Positions 42,021-51,929 of a stretch of DNA of 64,000 nt are shown one piece after another (the stretch's first letter is position 1; every line of letters begins with the position of its first letter). The stretch is from Sphingomonas sp. IBVSS2. GTDB taxonomy: Bacteria > Pseudomonadota > Alphaproteobacteria > Sphingomonadales > Sphingomonadaceae. The stretch spans positions 931,592-995,591 of the forward strand of contig NZ_NFUR01000001.1 in NCBI RefSeq assembly GCF_002127225.1, written 5' to 3'. The notes under the pieces are model-generated. The model had not been told where the DNA came from. It worked only from the letters and a program-made list of their open reading frames with translations, and searched no databases. The position numbers and the translations under genes were made by a program.

Positions 42021-42349
42021 GCGGGCGCGTTCGGCGCAAGCAGGTCGCCGCGGCGATGGAAGCCGCGAAGGTTGCGGCGCCGCCGGAGACCTGCGCGCTC
42101 TGCGCCCGCCCGCTCGGCCGGCGGATCGAGCGGCATCATGTGCTGCCCAGGAGCGAGGGCGGCCGGGAGACCGTGCCGCTCCATCCGATCTGCCACCGGG
42201 CGATCCATGCCAGCGCGAGCAATGCCGAACTGGCGCGGCTCCATCCCACGCTCGAGGCGCTGCTCGAGCGCGAGGACATCCGCCGCTTCGTCGCATGGAT
42301 CGCGGACAAGCCGCCCGATTTCCATGCGCCGACGCGGAAGCCTCGTTAG
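42017..42349 (+). CDS. Small HNH-domain protein
   Basis: The 110-residue product has a zinc-binding HNH nuclease core: CALCARPLGR, then RHHVLPRSEGGRETVPLHPICHRAIHA with the catalytic histidine pair and the second cysteine/histidine. The basic N-terminus (SGRVRRKQVAAAMEAAK) could contact DNA. HNH proteins of this size are often orphan nucleases or zinc-structured proteins of unknown role. It is translationally coupled to the hydroxylase gene. The last base of its stop codon is the first base of the palindrome at 42349-42432. Confidence 0.8.
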   Translation: MSGRVRRKQVAAAMEAAKVAAPPETCALCARPLGRRIERHHVLPRSEGGRETVPLHPICHRAIHASASNAELARLHPTLEALLEREDIRRFVAWIADKPPDFHAPTRKPR

Positions 42350-42432
42350 GCGGCACCAGCCCGCTCCCCCACCCGGCCACCCAACGGCAATATTCTATGG
42401 GTGGCCGGGTGGGGGAGCGGGCTGGTGCCGCC
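42349..42432. repeat. Perfect 34-bp palindrome, copy B of a dispersed element
   Basis: Arms at 42349-42382 and 42399-42432 are perfectly complementary, with a 16-base AT-rich loop (AACGGCAATATTCTAT). It fills the whole space between the HNH gene and the convergent pepF-like gene and so also could end both transcripts. Copy A is at 28241-28315; the two share the order GGCACC-GCCC-CCACCCGGCCACCC with one compensatory base-pair change. Confidence 0.95.
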
Positions 42433-42438
42433 GACAAG

Positions 42439-44301
42439 CTAGCCGACCAGCGCCTCGGCCTGGTCGAGCACGTTCTTGAAGTCGGCGACCAGCGCCTGAT
42501 ACGGGGCCGGGCTGGCCATATCGAGCCCGGCGCGCTTCAGTATCTCGGTCGGATAGTCGGATCCGCCCGCCTTCAGCACCGACAGATAGTTGTCGCGCTC
42601 CTTCGGGCCGCCCTTCAGGATCGACTGGGCGAAGAAGGTCGCCGCCGAGATGCAGGTGGCATATTGGTAGACGTAGAAGCTGTTGTAGAAATGGGGGATG
42701 TACGCCCATTCGTTGGAATATTCGGGCGCGAGGATCATGTTCGGCCCGTGATAGGTGCGCAGCAGCTCGCCATAGACCTTGGTGAACTTGGCGCCCGACA
42801 GGCCTTCGCCCGCCTCGGCCATGTCATGGGCCTTCAGCTCGAATTCGGCGAACATGGTCTGGCGGAAGAATGTCCCGCGATAATTCTCCATCTGCTGGCC
42901 GAGATAGAAGAGCTTCTCCTCCCTGGTCTTCGCGTTCTTCATCAGGTGCGCGAACAGCAGCTGCTCGTTCAGGGTCGAGGCGATCTCGGCGAGGAAGATC
43001 GGATAGTCGGCCTTGTCATAGGGCTGGGTCGAATTGGCGAGCAGCGAGTGGAGCGCATGGCCCCATTCATGGGCATAGGTGCTCATCCCGTCATATTTGT
43101 CGCTCAGGTTGAGCAGCAGATAGGGGTGCACGTCGAACGCGCCGGGGTTCATATAGGCACCCGGCCGCTTGCCCTCGCGGGGCCAGGGATCCATCCATTT
43201 GGCCGCGGTCGCCTTGGCGATGCGCGCCTGATAGTCGGGGCCGAGCGGCTTCACGGCTTCCAGCGTCGTCGCGCGCATCTGGTCGAGCGTATAGCTGCGG
43301 TCCATCGACACGAGCGGCGGGTAGATGTCGTAATAGCCGATGTCGGGCAGCTTGAGCATCTTGCGACGCAGCTCGAAATAGCGATGGAGCTGGGGGAGCC
43401 CCTTGTTCGCCTCGGCCACCAGCGTGCGGTACACCGTCTCGGGCACGTTGTTGCCGGAAAGCGCGCGGGCGAGCGAGGTCGGGTATTTCCGTGCCTTGGC
43501 ATAGAAGATGTCGCCGCGCACCTTGGCACCATAGGTCGCGCCGAACGAGTTCTGGAACTTGCCGTGCGCGGTCCAGAAGGCGTTGAACACGGCCTTGCGG
43601 TCCTCGCGGTTGGGCGCGTCGCGGTTGAGCGAATAGCCCTGCGAATCGAGGCGCACCTGCTTGCCGGTCGACAGCGTGATCGTCGGCCAGGGAATGTCGG
43701 AGGAGCGCAGCTGCCCCGAGATCTCGCCCGGCGCGGCCAGCGGCGATCCGGCGCTGGCAAGGATCGCCTCGCCCTCGGGCGAGAGCGTGTGCTCGGCCTG
43801 GCGCAGCGTGTCGGCCAGTGCGAAGTCGAACCGGGTGCGCAGCGTCGCGCTGGCGGCGAGGAAAGCATCGATCTTCGCCTTGCCCAGCGTCAGCAGCTCG
43901 GGCGAGGTCCAGGAACTGGCCTCGCCGAACGCGGTGTAGAGGTCGCGCGCCTGCGCCAGCTTCTCCTGGTTGGCCGAGAGGCGGACGTCCTCGTCGCCCT
44001 TCAGGCTGGCATAGGTGTAGATGCGGCTGATCGTGCGGCCGAGGTCGGACTGGAGCACCAGCGCCTCGGCGAGCACGTCGGCGCTTTCGCCAAGGCGGCC
44101 CTTGAACCTGGCGACGGCGGGGATCGCGGCGAGTGCCTGCTTGCGGGCATCTTCCCAGGCGGCCTCGCTGGGATAGAGTTCGCTCAGGTCCCACTGCGCC
44201 CCGGCGGGCGCGGCGGCCTGGCGGGCCCATGCGGGCAGGGCAGCGACGGCGCCGACGAACGCGGCGGCGGCCAGCGCCTCGCGGCGAGAAAGTTCGGTCA
44301 T
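42439..44301 (-). CDS. M3-family oligoendopeptidase F-like, exported
   Basis: The 620-residue protein has a likely Tat signal (MTELSRREALAAAAF, then VGAVAALPAWARQ) and the PepF/M3 catalytic core: zinc motif HEWGHALHSLL, followed by the distal glutamate in IASTLNEQLLF and a C-terminal FYVYQYATCISAA segment. M3 enzymes cut short peptides of about 7-17 residues. Most PepF proteins are cytoplasmic, so the signal places this one in the periplasm. ATG 44301 begins the signal. It is convergent with the HNH gene. Confidence 0.88.
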   Translation of the reverse strand: MTELSRREALAAAAFVGAVAALPAWARQAAAPAGAQWDLSELYPSEAAWEDARKQALAAIPAVARFKGRLGESADVLAEALVLQSDLGRTISRIYTYASLKGDEDVRLSANQEKLAQARDLYTAFGEASSWTSPELLTLGKAKIDAFLAASATLRTRFDFALADTLRQAEHTLSPEGEAILASAGSPLAAPGEISGQLRSSDIPWPTITLSTGKQVRLDSQGYSLNRDAPNREDRKAVFNAFWTAHGKFQNSFGATYGAKVRGDIFYAKARKYPTSLARALSGNNVPETVYRTLVAEANKGLPQLHRYFELRRKMLKLPDIGYYDIYPPLVSMDRSYTLDQMRATTLEAVKPLGPDYQARIAKATAAKWMDPWPREGKRPGAYMNPGAFDVHPYLLLNLSDKYDGMSTYAHEWGHALHSLLANSTQPYDKADYPIFLAEIASTLNEQLLFAHLMKNAKTREEKLFYLGQQMENYRGTFFRQTMFAEFELKAHDMAEAGEGLSGAKFTKVYGELLRTYHGPNMILAPEYSNEWAYIPHFYNSFYVYQYATCISAATFFAQSILKGGPKERDNYLSVLKAGGSDYPTEILKRAGLDMASPAPYQALVADFKNVLDQAEALVG

Positions 44302-44418
44302 GTTCCAGTTCCCCGAGAACGCGCCTGTAGGCCGGCGCCGTGGTGAGGCGGCCAATCTGTCGCGGTTTCGAGGGGAAAGGAAGTGCTTTGTCGCCCTATG
44401 ACGCCAGCACGCTCCGGC

Positions 44419-44667
44419 TCAGCGGGCGCCCTTGGGCGTCACGATCCAGTCGCGCTTGGCACGCCGAGTCATGTGCACGCCGCAATATCGGCATTTCCTG
44501 ACAAATTTCTCGCCCTCGCCGATGCGCTGGGCATGTTCCTCGGAACGCTCGTGCCGGCCCCCAAGGCAACGCACACGACCGGCAACCCAACTGAACACTT
44601 GCAGACCCCCAAAACAAGTTTTCCGTTCATTTCCCCACTGTTTCCGGTGGGTCAAGCGTTTAACCAT
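44419..44667 (-). CDS. Small CxxC (zinc-ribbon-like) protein, start uncertain
   Basis: The last 45 residues (RHERSEEHAQRIGEGEKF, KCRYCGVHMTRRAKRDWIV) use GC-ending codons like a real gene and carry one CxxC pair in a basic context. The upstream half, read from ATG 44667, is lower in GC and has no such bias, so the true start may be an in-frame GTG near 44583 or 44562. The gene follows the groEL terminator on the same strand. I do not know the family. Confidence 0.45.
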   Translation of the reverse strand: MVKRLTHRKQWGNERKTCFGGLQVFSWVAGRVRCLGGRHERSEEHAQRIGEGEKFVRKCRYCGVHMTRRAKRDWIVTPKGAR

Positions 44668-44687
44668 TCCAGTTCGGCATAAAGCAA

Positions 44688-44715
44688 GCGGGCCGGGGAT
44701 CGCTCCCCGGCCCGC
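44688..44715 (-). terminator. groEL terminator
   Basis: GCGGGCCGGGGA (44688-44699) and TCCCCGGCCCGC (44704-44715) form a perfect 12-bp stem with a TCGC tetraloop, 26 bases after the groEL stop. On the minus strand it is followed by TTGCTTTAT. Confidence 0.85.
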
Positions 44716-44741
44716 CTGTCTTCTTGCCTGAGTGGCGGGAC

Positions 44742-46397
<1,656 letters not shown>

Positions 46398-46464
46398 TCA
46401 AAATTCGTTCAGAAAGTCATAAAAGCCACGACCCCGTCGCACGCGGCGGGGCCGGGAACCGGGT

Positions 46465-46752
46465 TCAGCCGATGATGCCGAGGATGTCCGATTCCTTCAT
46501 GATCAGCAGGTCTTCGCCATTGACCTTGACCTCGGTGCCCGACCATTTGCCGAACAGGATGCGGTCGCCGGCCTTGACGTCGAGCGGGGTGATCTCGCCC
46601 TTCTCGTTCTTCGCGCCCGAACCGGCGGCGACGACTTCGCCTTCCTGCGGCTTTTCCTGGGCGGTGTCGGGGATGATGATGCCGCCGGCGGTCTTGGCTT
46701 CGGCCTCGACGCGGCGGACGAGCACGCGGTCGTGCAACGGACGGAAGTTCAT
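46465..46752 (-). CDS. groS: Co-chaperonin GroES
   Basis: The 95-residue protein has the whole GroES fold: [23 protein letters not shown] with the mobile loop (TAGGIIIPD), then [10 protein letters not shown] and [13 protein letters not shown]. It caps GroEL. The start 46752 has AAGGA seven bases upstream. It lies 33 bases after the CIRCE element and starts the operon. Confidence 0.98.
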   Translation of the reverse strand: MNFRPLHDRVLVRRVEAEAKTAGGIIIPDTAQEKPQEGEVVAAGSGAKNEKGEITPLDVKAGDRILFGKWSGTEVKVNGEDLLIMKESDILGIIG

Positions 46753-46785
46753 TGCCTGATCCTTACTTCAGGGTTGATCTCGGAT

Positions 46786-46812
46786 TTGGCACTCACGCGG
46801 GGCGAGTGCCAG
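46786..46812. promoter_or_regulatory. CIRCE element (HrcA operator) of groES-groEL
   Basis: TTGGCACTC (46786-46794), a nine-base spacer, GAGTGCCAG (46804-46812): it matches the TTAGCACTC-N9-GAGTGCTAA consensus in position, spacing and symmetry. HrcA bound here would repress the operon until heat shock. The same bases on the minus strand also fit a sigma-54 GG-N10-GC pattern, but CIRCE is the better reading. Confidence 0.93.
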
Positions 46813-47028
46813 CCGGCGCGATATGCGAAGCCGATCCGCCCGCGTCAACCAGGGCGCGGCACGCCGTTGCAAATTTAGGCGGCACCGACCGCGGCCCGGC
46901 GCCGGCGAAGCGGCGCGAAGGCTCTCGCTGCGAGACAAATGGTCGTTCCTCCGCAATGGCACGGGCATTTACGCGTCCCCCGCGATCCTCTAGCACCACG
47001 GGCATATTCCTTCGCATGGGAGCGGCAC

Positions 47029-48921
47029 GTGAAGCTTGTTCGGGGCGCCTGGAAGATCCTGGTGGGGATCAAGGACTTTCTGGTCCTGGTCTTCATGCTG
47101 CTGTTCTTCACGATGCTGTTCGCGGCATTGTCCGCCAAGCCCAATCCCGGATCGATCCGCGACGGCGCGCTGCTGGTGGCGCTCGACGGCGCGCTGGTGG
47201 AGCAGCCCGAGGAAGTCGATCCCTTCGCCCGGCTCAGTGGCGCGGGCTCGGTGAAGCAGCAGCGGCTGCGCGACGTGGTGCGCGCGCTCGATGCCGCGAA
47301 GGGCGACAGCCATGTGAAGGCGGTGGTGCTCGATCTGGATCGCTTCGCCGGCGGCTATCCCGCCGCGATCAGCGAAGTTGCCGCGGCGGTCGGCAAGGTG
47401 CGCGCGGCGGGCAAGCCCGTGCTCGCCTATGCCACCGCCTATACCGACGACAGCTATGCGCTCGCCGCCAATGCCAGCGAGATCTGGGTGAATCCGCTGG
47501 GCGGCGCGATGTTCGCGGGCCCGGGCGGCACGCGGCTCTACTACAAGGGGCTGATCGACAAGCTGGGCGTGAATGCGCACATCTACCGCGTCGGCAAGTT
47601 CAAGTCGGCGGTCGAGCCCTATATGCGCAGCGACATGTCGCCCGAGGCCAAGGAAGCCGATCTGGCGATGTACCAGCAGATCCTCGACCAGTGGCGGCAG
47701 GAGATCGCCAAGGCGCGGCCCAAGGCGCGCATCGCCGACTATCTGGCGAAGCCCGCGGAAACGGTGACGGCCGCCAAGGGCGACATCGCCAAGGCGAACC
47801 TGACGATGGGCATCGTCGACAAGCTTGGCGACCGGCTCGCCTTCGGCAAGCGCGTCGCCGAGATCGCCGGCGCGCCGAGCGGCAAGCCGGCGGGCAATTT
47901 CAACCGGATCAAGCTGGCCGATTTCGTTGCCGCGCATCCGCTGCCCACCGGCGGCGACGCGATCGGCGTGATCACCGTCGCCGGCGAGATCGTCGACGGC
48001 AAGGGCGGCCCCGGCAGGGCGGCGGGCGACACGGTGAGCGCGGCGTTGCTCAAGGGCCTGGCGAACAAGAAGCTGAAGGCATTGGTGGTCCGCGTCGATT
48101 CGCCGGGCGGCTCGGCGCTCGCCTCGGAGCAGATCCGCCAGGCCGTCCTCCAGGCCAAGGCGCAGGGGCTACCCGTGGTGGTCTCGATGGGCAGCCTCGC
48201 GGCGAGCGGCGGCTATTGGGTGTCGACCGCGGGCGACACGATCTTCGCCGAGCCCAACACGATCACCGGCTCGATCGGCATCTTCGGCGTGATCCCCACG
48301 TTCGAGAAGACGCTCGCCAAGATCGGCGTCGGCACGGACGGGGTGAAGACCACGCCGCTCAGCGGCCAGCCCGACATCTATGGCGGCACCAATGCGGAGA
48401 CCGACACGCTGCTCCAGTCGGCGATCGAGGCGGGCTATGCGCGCTTCGTCGGGCTGGTCGCCGGCGCCCGCAAGCTGACGCCGGAGCGCGTCAACGAGAT
48501 CGCGCAGGGCCGGGTGTGGATCGGCGGCACCGCGCACCAGATCGGGCTGGTCGATCGGTTCGGCGGGATCGACGATGCGATCGCCGAAGCGGCGCGGCGT
48601 GCCAAGCTCGATCCGGCCAAGGTCCATGCCGTCTATCTCGAGAAGGAGCCTTCGAGCTGGGCCAAGCTGATCGCGAGCTTCGCCGACGACAAGGACGAGG
48701 ACGGCGACTGGGCCGATCAGCCGGCCGGGGCGGACCTGTTCGCCCGCGCCGCCATCGGCCAGCGCGCGCTGCTCGCCCAGGCGCTGGGCGATGCCCGGCG
48801 GCTCGCCACCGGCGGCTCGGTCCAGGCGCGCTGCCTCGAATGCGGCGGCTTCGGCCCGGCGACCGGCAGCCTCGAGGATGCCCGCCTGTTCGATGCGATC
48901 GCGGCGCGGCTCGGCCTGTGA
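47029..48921 (+). CDS. sppA: Signal peptide peptidase SppA, 67K type
   Basis: The 630-residue protein has an N-terminal membrane helix (FLVLVFMLLFFTMLFAALSA) and two tandem S49 domains. Catalytic Lys192 is in GKFKSAVEPYMR of the first and Ser393 in GSLAASGGYWVST of the second, the same arrangement as E. coli SppA. It degrades signal peptides released in the membrane. The start is GTG 47029 with GGGAG six bases upstream; no ATG in frame gives a sensible N-terminus. The end overlaps the acetyltransferase gene (GTGA). The 276 bases between groES and this gene hold CIRCE and nothing else I can see. Confidence 0.93.
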   Translation: MKLVRGAWKILVGIKDFLVLVFMLLFFTMLFAALSAKPNPGSIRDGALLVALDGALVEQPEEVDPFARLSGAGSVKQQRLRDVVRALDAAKGDSHVKAVVLDLDRFAGGYPAAISEVAAAVGKVRAAGKPVLAYATAYTDDSYALAANASEIWVNPLGGAMFAGPGGTRLYYKGLIDKLGVNAHIYRVGKFKSAVEPYMRSDMSPEAKEADLAMYQQILDQWRQEIAKARPKARIADYLAKPAETVTAAKGDIAKANLTMGIVDKLGDRLAFGKRVAEIAGAPSGKPAGNFNRIKLADFVAAHPLPTGGDAIGVITVAGEIVDGKGGPGRAAGDTVSAALLKGLANKKLKALVVRVDSPGGSALASEQIRQAVLQAKAQGLPVVVSMGSLAASGGYWVSTAGDTIFAEPNTITGSIGIFGVIPTFEKTLAKIGVGTDGVKTTPLSGQPDIYGGTNAETDTLLQSAIEAGYARFVGLVAGARKLTPERVNEIAQGRVWIGGTAHQIGLVDRFGGIDDAIAEAARRAKLDPAKVHAVYLEKEPSSWAKLIASFADDKDEDGDWADQPAGADLFARAAIGQRALLAQALGDARRLATGGSVQARCLECGGFGPATGSLEDARLFDAIAARLGL

Positions 48922-49493
48922 TCGGCATCCGCGCAGCCACGCCGGACGATGCCGGCGCCATCGCCGCGATCTATGCGCCGCATGTGCTCACCGGCACTGC
49001 CTCGTTCGAGATCGAGCCGCCCGAAAAGGCGGAGATGCGCAAGCGGATGCACGCGAGCGAGGGGCTCTATCCCTGGATCGTCGCGACGACGGGCGGCTCC
49101 AGCGCCGATGATCCGGATGCCGGCGTGATCGGCTATGCCTATGCGGGCAAGTTCCGCGATCGCCCGGCCTATCGCTATGTCTGCGAGACGTCGATCTACC
49201 TGACCGACGCGTCGAGCGGATCGGGCGTCGGCCGGCTGCTCTACGAGGCGCTGGTCGGCACGCTCCGGGCCCAGGGCTTCATCCATGCGATCGGTACGAT
49301 CACGCTGCCGAACGACCGCTCGATCCGCCTGCACGAGGCAGTCGGTTTTCGCCGCCAGGGCGTCTATCGCGAAGTGGGCTTCAAGCATGGCCAGTGGATC
49401 GATGTCGGCTTCTGGCAGTGCGAGCTGAACGAACCGCGCGTACCTCCCGTGGAACCTCGAAAGTTCGCCGATATGGGGATTGTGCGGGATTGA
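48918..49493 (+). CDS. GNAT acetyltransferase of the phosphinothricin-acetyltransferase type
   Basis: The 191-residue protein has the GNAT fold: IRAATPDDAGAIAAIYAPHVLTGTASFE at the N-terminus, VIGYAYAGKFRDRPAYRY, GSGVGRLLYEALVGTLRAQGF (acetyl-CoA loop) and LHEAVGFRRQGVYREVGFKHGQWIDVGFWQ. This is the Pat/Bar-like group, which acetylates methionine sulfoximine, phosphinothricin or related amines. Its GTG start overlaps the sppA stop. The true substrate is not known. Confidence 0.88.
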   Translation: MIGIRAATPDDAGAIAAIYAPHVLTGTASFEIEPPEKAEMRKRMHASEGLYPWIVATTGGSSADDPDAGVIGYAYAGKFRDRPAYRYVCETSIYLTDASSGSGVGRLLYEALVGTLRAQGFIHAIGTITLPNDRSIRLHEAVGFRRQGVYREVGFKHGQWIDVGFWQCELNEPRVPPVEPRKFADMGIVRD

Positions 49494-49554
49494 GGGTATC
49501 GGAGGCCGGCGCGTATCGGCGCGGCCTCCCAGTGAACGAGTGTTCCGGTCGTCT

Positions 49555-49941
49555 ATGCCTCATTCCGTTTCCCACAGCATCCAGTTCGATGCGGAGCGCA
49601 AGCTCCTCGATCTCCGGATCGGCGGACTGGTCTCGCCCGAGGATGCGGCCTGGATCGGCGAGGAATTGCGCGCCGCGATCCGTGCGCTGGGTCCCGATGT
49701 CGGCAAGCATGTGACGCTGTATGATGCGAGCGGCGTGCATGTGGTGCCGCAGGAAACCGTCGAGCTGATCAAGAGCACGCTCGACAATCCCGCGGTTCGC
49801 GCGCTCTGGGCGCGCAAGGTCGCCTTCGTGGTGAGCACCGCGCTCGCCCGGCTGCAGGCGCAGCGCCTGCGCGAGGTGCGGCCGGACATCGGCATCTTCG
49901 ACGATCGCGCGGAAGCGATCGCCTGGCTGATGGAGGAATAG
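49555..49941 (+). CDS. STAS/SpoIIAA-like protein of unknown function
   Basis: A soluble protein of 128 residues. The alternating strand-helix pattern (HSIQFDAERKLLDLRIGG, KHVTLYDASGVHVVPQET, LWARKVAFVVSTALARLQAQRL) and the length resemble the SpoIIAA-like/STAS fold described in alphaproteobacteria, which may carry a lipid-binding or regulatory role. I am not certain of the family. It follows the GNAT gene by 61 bases and may be co-transcribed. Confidence 0.55.
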   Translation: MPHSVSHSIQFDAERKLLDLRIGGLVSPEDAAWIGEELRAAIRALGPDVGKHVTLYDASGVHVVPQETVELIKSTLDNPAVRALWARKVAFVVSTALARLQAQRLREVRPDIGIFDDRAEAIAWLMEE

Positions 49942-50009
49942 GGCTAGGACGGATCGACATTTAGGCGAAGGGCGTGGCGGGCCGGAGCGCTTCGAACCAA
50001 CCTCCATCG

Positions 50010-50095
50010 TCGCCCTGAACTTGTTTCAGGGTCCAACGTGCCACCGGCGATATAGCCGGTGGAGAATTGGATGCTGAACAGGTTCAGCATGACGG
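50010..50095. repeat. Three-hairpin extragenic repeat (CGTCR...TGACG type)
   Basis: Three successive hairpins: CCCTGAA/TTCAGGG (50013-50031), CCACCGGC/GCCGGTGG (50041-50062) and ATGCTGAAC/GTTCAGCAT (50071-50090), bordered by CGTCG and TGACGG. This is the architecture of the dispersed repetitive extragenic element common in sphingomonads. It sits between two convergent genes in a 233-base gap that holds nothing else. Confidence 0.7.
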
Positions 50096-50174
50096 AAGAG
50101 GGAGGGGCTCCGACATTCGACCTCCGTCCCTCGCCACCGGGAACGGAAGGGACAGAGTTGAACGTCGATCCGTC

Positions 50175-50525
50175 CTAGCCGTCGAGCGCCTCGTGCAGGC
50201 ATGCCGTGGCATTGGCCAGCCGGTCCTGTTCGAGGAACATCTCGCCGGCGTGGCGCAAGGCATGCGTGAGGCCGGGCCCGTCGCCCGCGCGCCGGTACAG
50301 CGCTATCGTCTCGACCTGGTCGTGCAGTGCCCAATCGAGATCGCCGGAATCCCACGCAACCTGCGCCTGGCGGCCGAGCGCCTGCGCCTCTCCCGAAAGA
50401 TCGCCCTCCCGACGGAACAGCGCCAGCGCCTCGCCAAAGGCAGCGCGTGCCTGTTCGGGCTGCCCGCCGCGACGGGCAGCTTCGCCGCGCTCCAGCGCAT
50501 CCCGGCCACGACTCGGTTGCTCCAT
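50175..50525 (-). CDS. Small TPR protein
   Basis: The 116-residue product consists of about three TPR-like helix pairs (GEAARRGGQPEQARAAFGEAL, GEAQALGRQAQVAWDSGDLDW, THALRHAGEMFLEQDRLANA). It has no signal or membrane segment. Such proteins mediate protein contacts; no partner is evident. It follows the TRIC-like channel gene by 39 bases on the same strand. Confidence 0.7.
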   Translation of the reverse strand: MEQPSRGRDALERGEAARRGGQPEQARAAFGEALALFRREGDLSGEAQALGRQAQVAWDSGDLDWALHDQVETIALYRRAGDGPGLTHALRHAGEMFLEQDRLANATACLHEALDG

Positions 50526-50564
50526 CCCGCCATATCATGCCCGCGGATGGCGGCGGGCAAAGGC

Positions 50565-51200
50565 TCAGCGCCGGCGCCGATAGGCGGGCAGGCCGAGTTT
50601 CCACACGATCGCAGCGGCGCGCAGGCCGAAGCCCGCGCCGGCGGCGAGCAGCCCGGCGGCGAAGACCGGCAGCCCGGCGACCGTCAGCGCCACCTGCAGC
50701 ATCGCGGTGAGCGCGGCGGCGGTTACGTAGAGCTCGGGCCGCATCAGGATCGAGGGCTCGCCTGCCAGCACGTCGCGGATGATGCCGCCCGCGCAGGCGG
50801 TGACCACGCCCATCACCGCGGCCGGCACCGGCGGAATCCCATAGCCCAGCGCCTTGGCCGCGCCGAACGCGGCATAGGCGGCCAGGCCCAGCGCATCGAG
50901 CCAGGCGAAGGTCGCGTCGTTCCACCAGCGCTGCGGCGTGCTCCACACCAGCACCGCGACGGCGAGGATCAGCGCGGCGACGGTCGCGTCGTGCACCCAG
51001 AATACCGGCGCTCCGATCAGCAGGTCGCGGATCGTGCCGCCGCCCACGCCGGTGACGAGTGCGAAGAAGGCGGCGGTGACGAAGGTCTGCGCCCGGTGCG
51101 CGGCGGCGAGCGCGCCGGTTGCCGCGAACAGCGCGATGCCGAACATGTCGAGCCAGGGCAGGATCGGCCCGATGCGGGCGGCGGCGAGGGCGGCGTCCAT
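50565..51200 (-). CDS. Trimeric intracellular cation channel family protein (UPF0126)
   Basis: The 211-residue protein has seven membrane segments and two UPF0126 repeats: FGIALFAATGALAAAHRAQTF with FFALVTGVGGGTIRDLLIG, and LGLAAYAAFGAAKALGYG with VVTACAGGIIRDVLAGEPSIL. The paired GGGxxRD motifs line a potassium-permeable pore in bacterial TRIC proteins. ATG 51200 has AAGGCGG close upstream. It is divergent from the DUF1275 gene with 51 bases between. Confidence 0.9.
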   Translation of the reverse strand: MDAALAAARIGPILPWLDMFGIALFAATGALAAAHRAQTFVTAAFFALVTGVGGGTIRDLLIGAPVFWVHDATVAALILAVAVLVWSTPQRWWNDATFAWLDALGLAAYAAFGAAKALGYGIPPVPAAVMGVVTACAGGIIRDVLAGEPSILMRPELYVTAAALTAMLQVALTVAGLPVFAAGLLAAGAGFGLRAAAIVWKLGLPAYRRRR

Positions 51201-51251
51201 CCGCCTTGTTTCTCTCCGGCAACGGCTTGCTGTCAAACGCGCATCCGGGGC

Positions 51252-51929
51252 ATGAGTGCGGCCATGCAGCGTACCGAGTCTCCGCTTGTCGTCATCGCCA
51301 TCTGCCTCGCCGCGCTTGCCGGCTTCGTCGATGCCCTGGCCTTCACCAGCCTGGGCGGCTTCTTCGCCTCGTTCATGAGCGGCAACAGCACGCGGCTGGG
51401 CGTGGGGCTGGGAGGCGGCCTGCCCGGCGACGCGGCGGTGGCCGGGGGCCTGGTGATGAGCTTCGTCAGCGGCGTGATCATCGCCAGCGTGGTGACGCGC
51501 TGGCGCCAGGCGCGATTCCGCGAAAGCCTGATGCTGGTCGTGACGGCGCTGCTCGCCGCCGCGGCGACGCTCGCCAGCCTGGCGCCCGGGCCGATCGTGC
51601 TGATCTTCCTCGCCATGGCGATGGGCTGCGAGAACGGCATCCTTCACCGCGAGGGCGAAGTGACGGTGGGCGTCACCTATATGACCGGATCGCTGGTCAA
51701 GCTGGGGCAGAAGCTGGCGGATGCGCTGATGGGCGATCCCGATCGCTGGGCCTGGACGCGCTATCTGTTCCTCTGGCTCGGTTTCATCGCCGGCGCGGTG
51801 ATGGGGGCGGCGAGCCATATGCGCTGGGGCTGGACGGCGTTGTGGCTGGCGCCGATCGCCAGCGCGGTGCTTGCCTTCGCGCTGGTGCGGATCCGGCCGA
51901 AGCTGGCCGGCCCCTGGGCGGTCCGCTGA
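51252..51929 (+). CDS. DUF1275 (YoaK-like) membrane protein
   Basis: The 225-residue protein has six membrane segments and the DUF1275 signature: LAALAGFVDALAFTSLGGFFASFMSGNSTRLG near the N-terminus, MAMGCENGILHREGEVTVGVTYMTGSLVKLGQKL in the middle. Its function is unknown. The stop codon shares one base with the start of the GFA gene (TGATG), so the two are coupled. Confidence 0.88.
   Translation: MSAAMQRTESPLVVIAICLAALAGFVDALAFTSLGGFFASFMSGNSTRLGVGLGGGLPGDAAVAGGLVMSFVSGVIIASVVTRWRQARFRESLMLVVTALLAAAATLASLAPGPIVLIFLAMAMGCENGILHREGEVTVGVTYMTGSLVKLGQKLADALMGDPDRWAWTRYLFLWLGFIAGAVMGAASHMRWGWTALWLAPIASAVLAFALVRIRPKLAGPWAVR

Noticed and set aside
46786..46812. Sigma-54-like TGGCAC...GC pattern on the minus strand ahead of groES
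   Set aside because: The same bases form a full CIRCE element at the right place, which explains them.
46752..48917. Open frame in front of the GNAT acetyltransferase, making a 913-residue protein
   Set aside because: It overlaps sppA in another frame; only the part from GTG 48918 has GNAT motifs.
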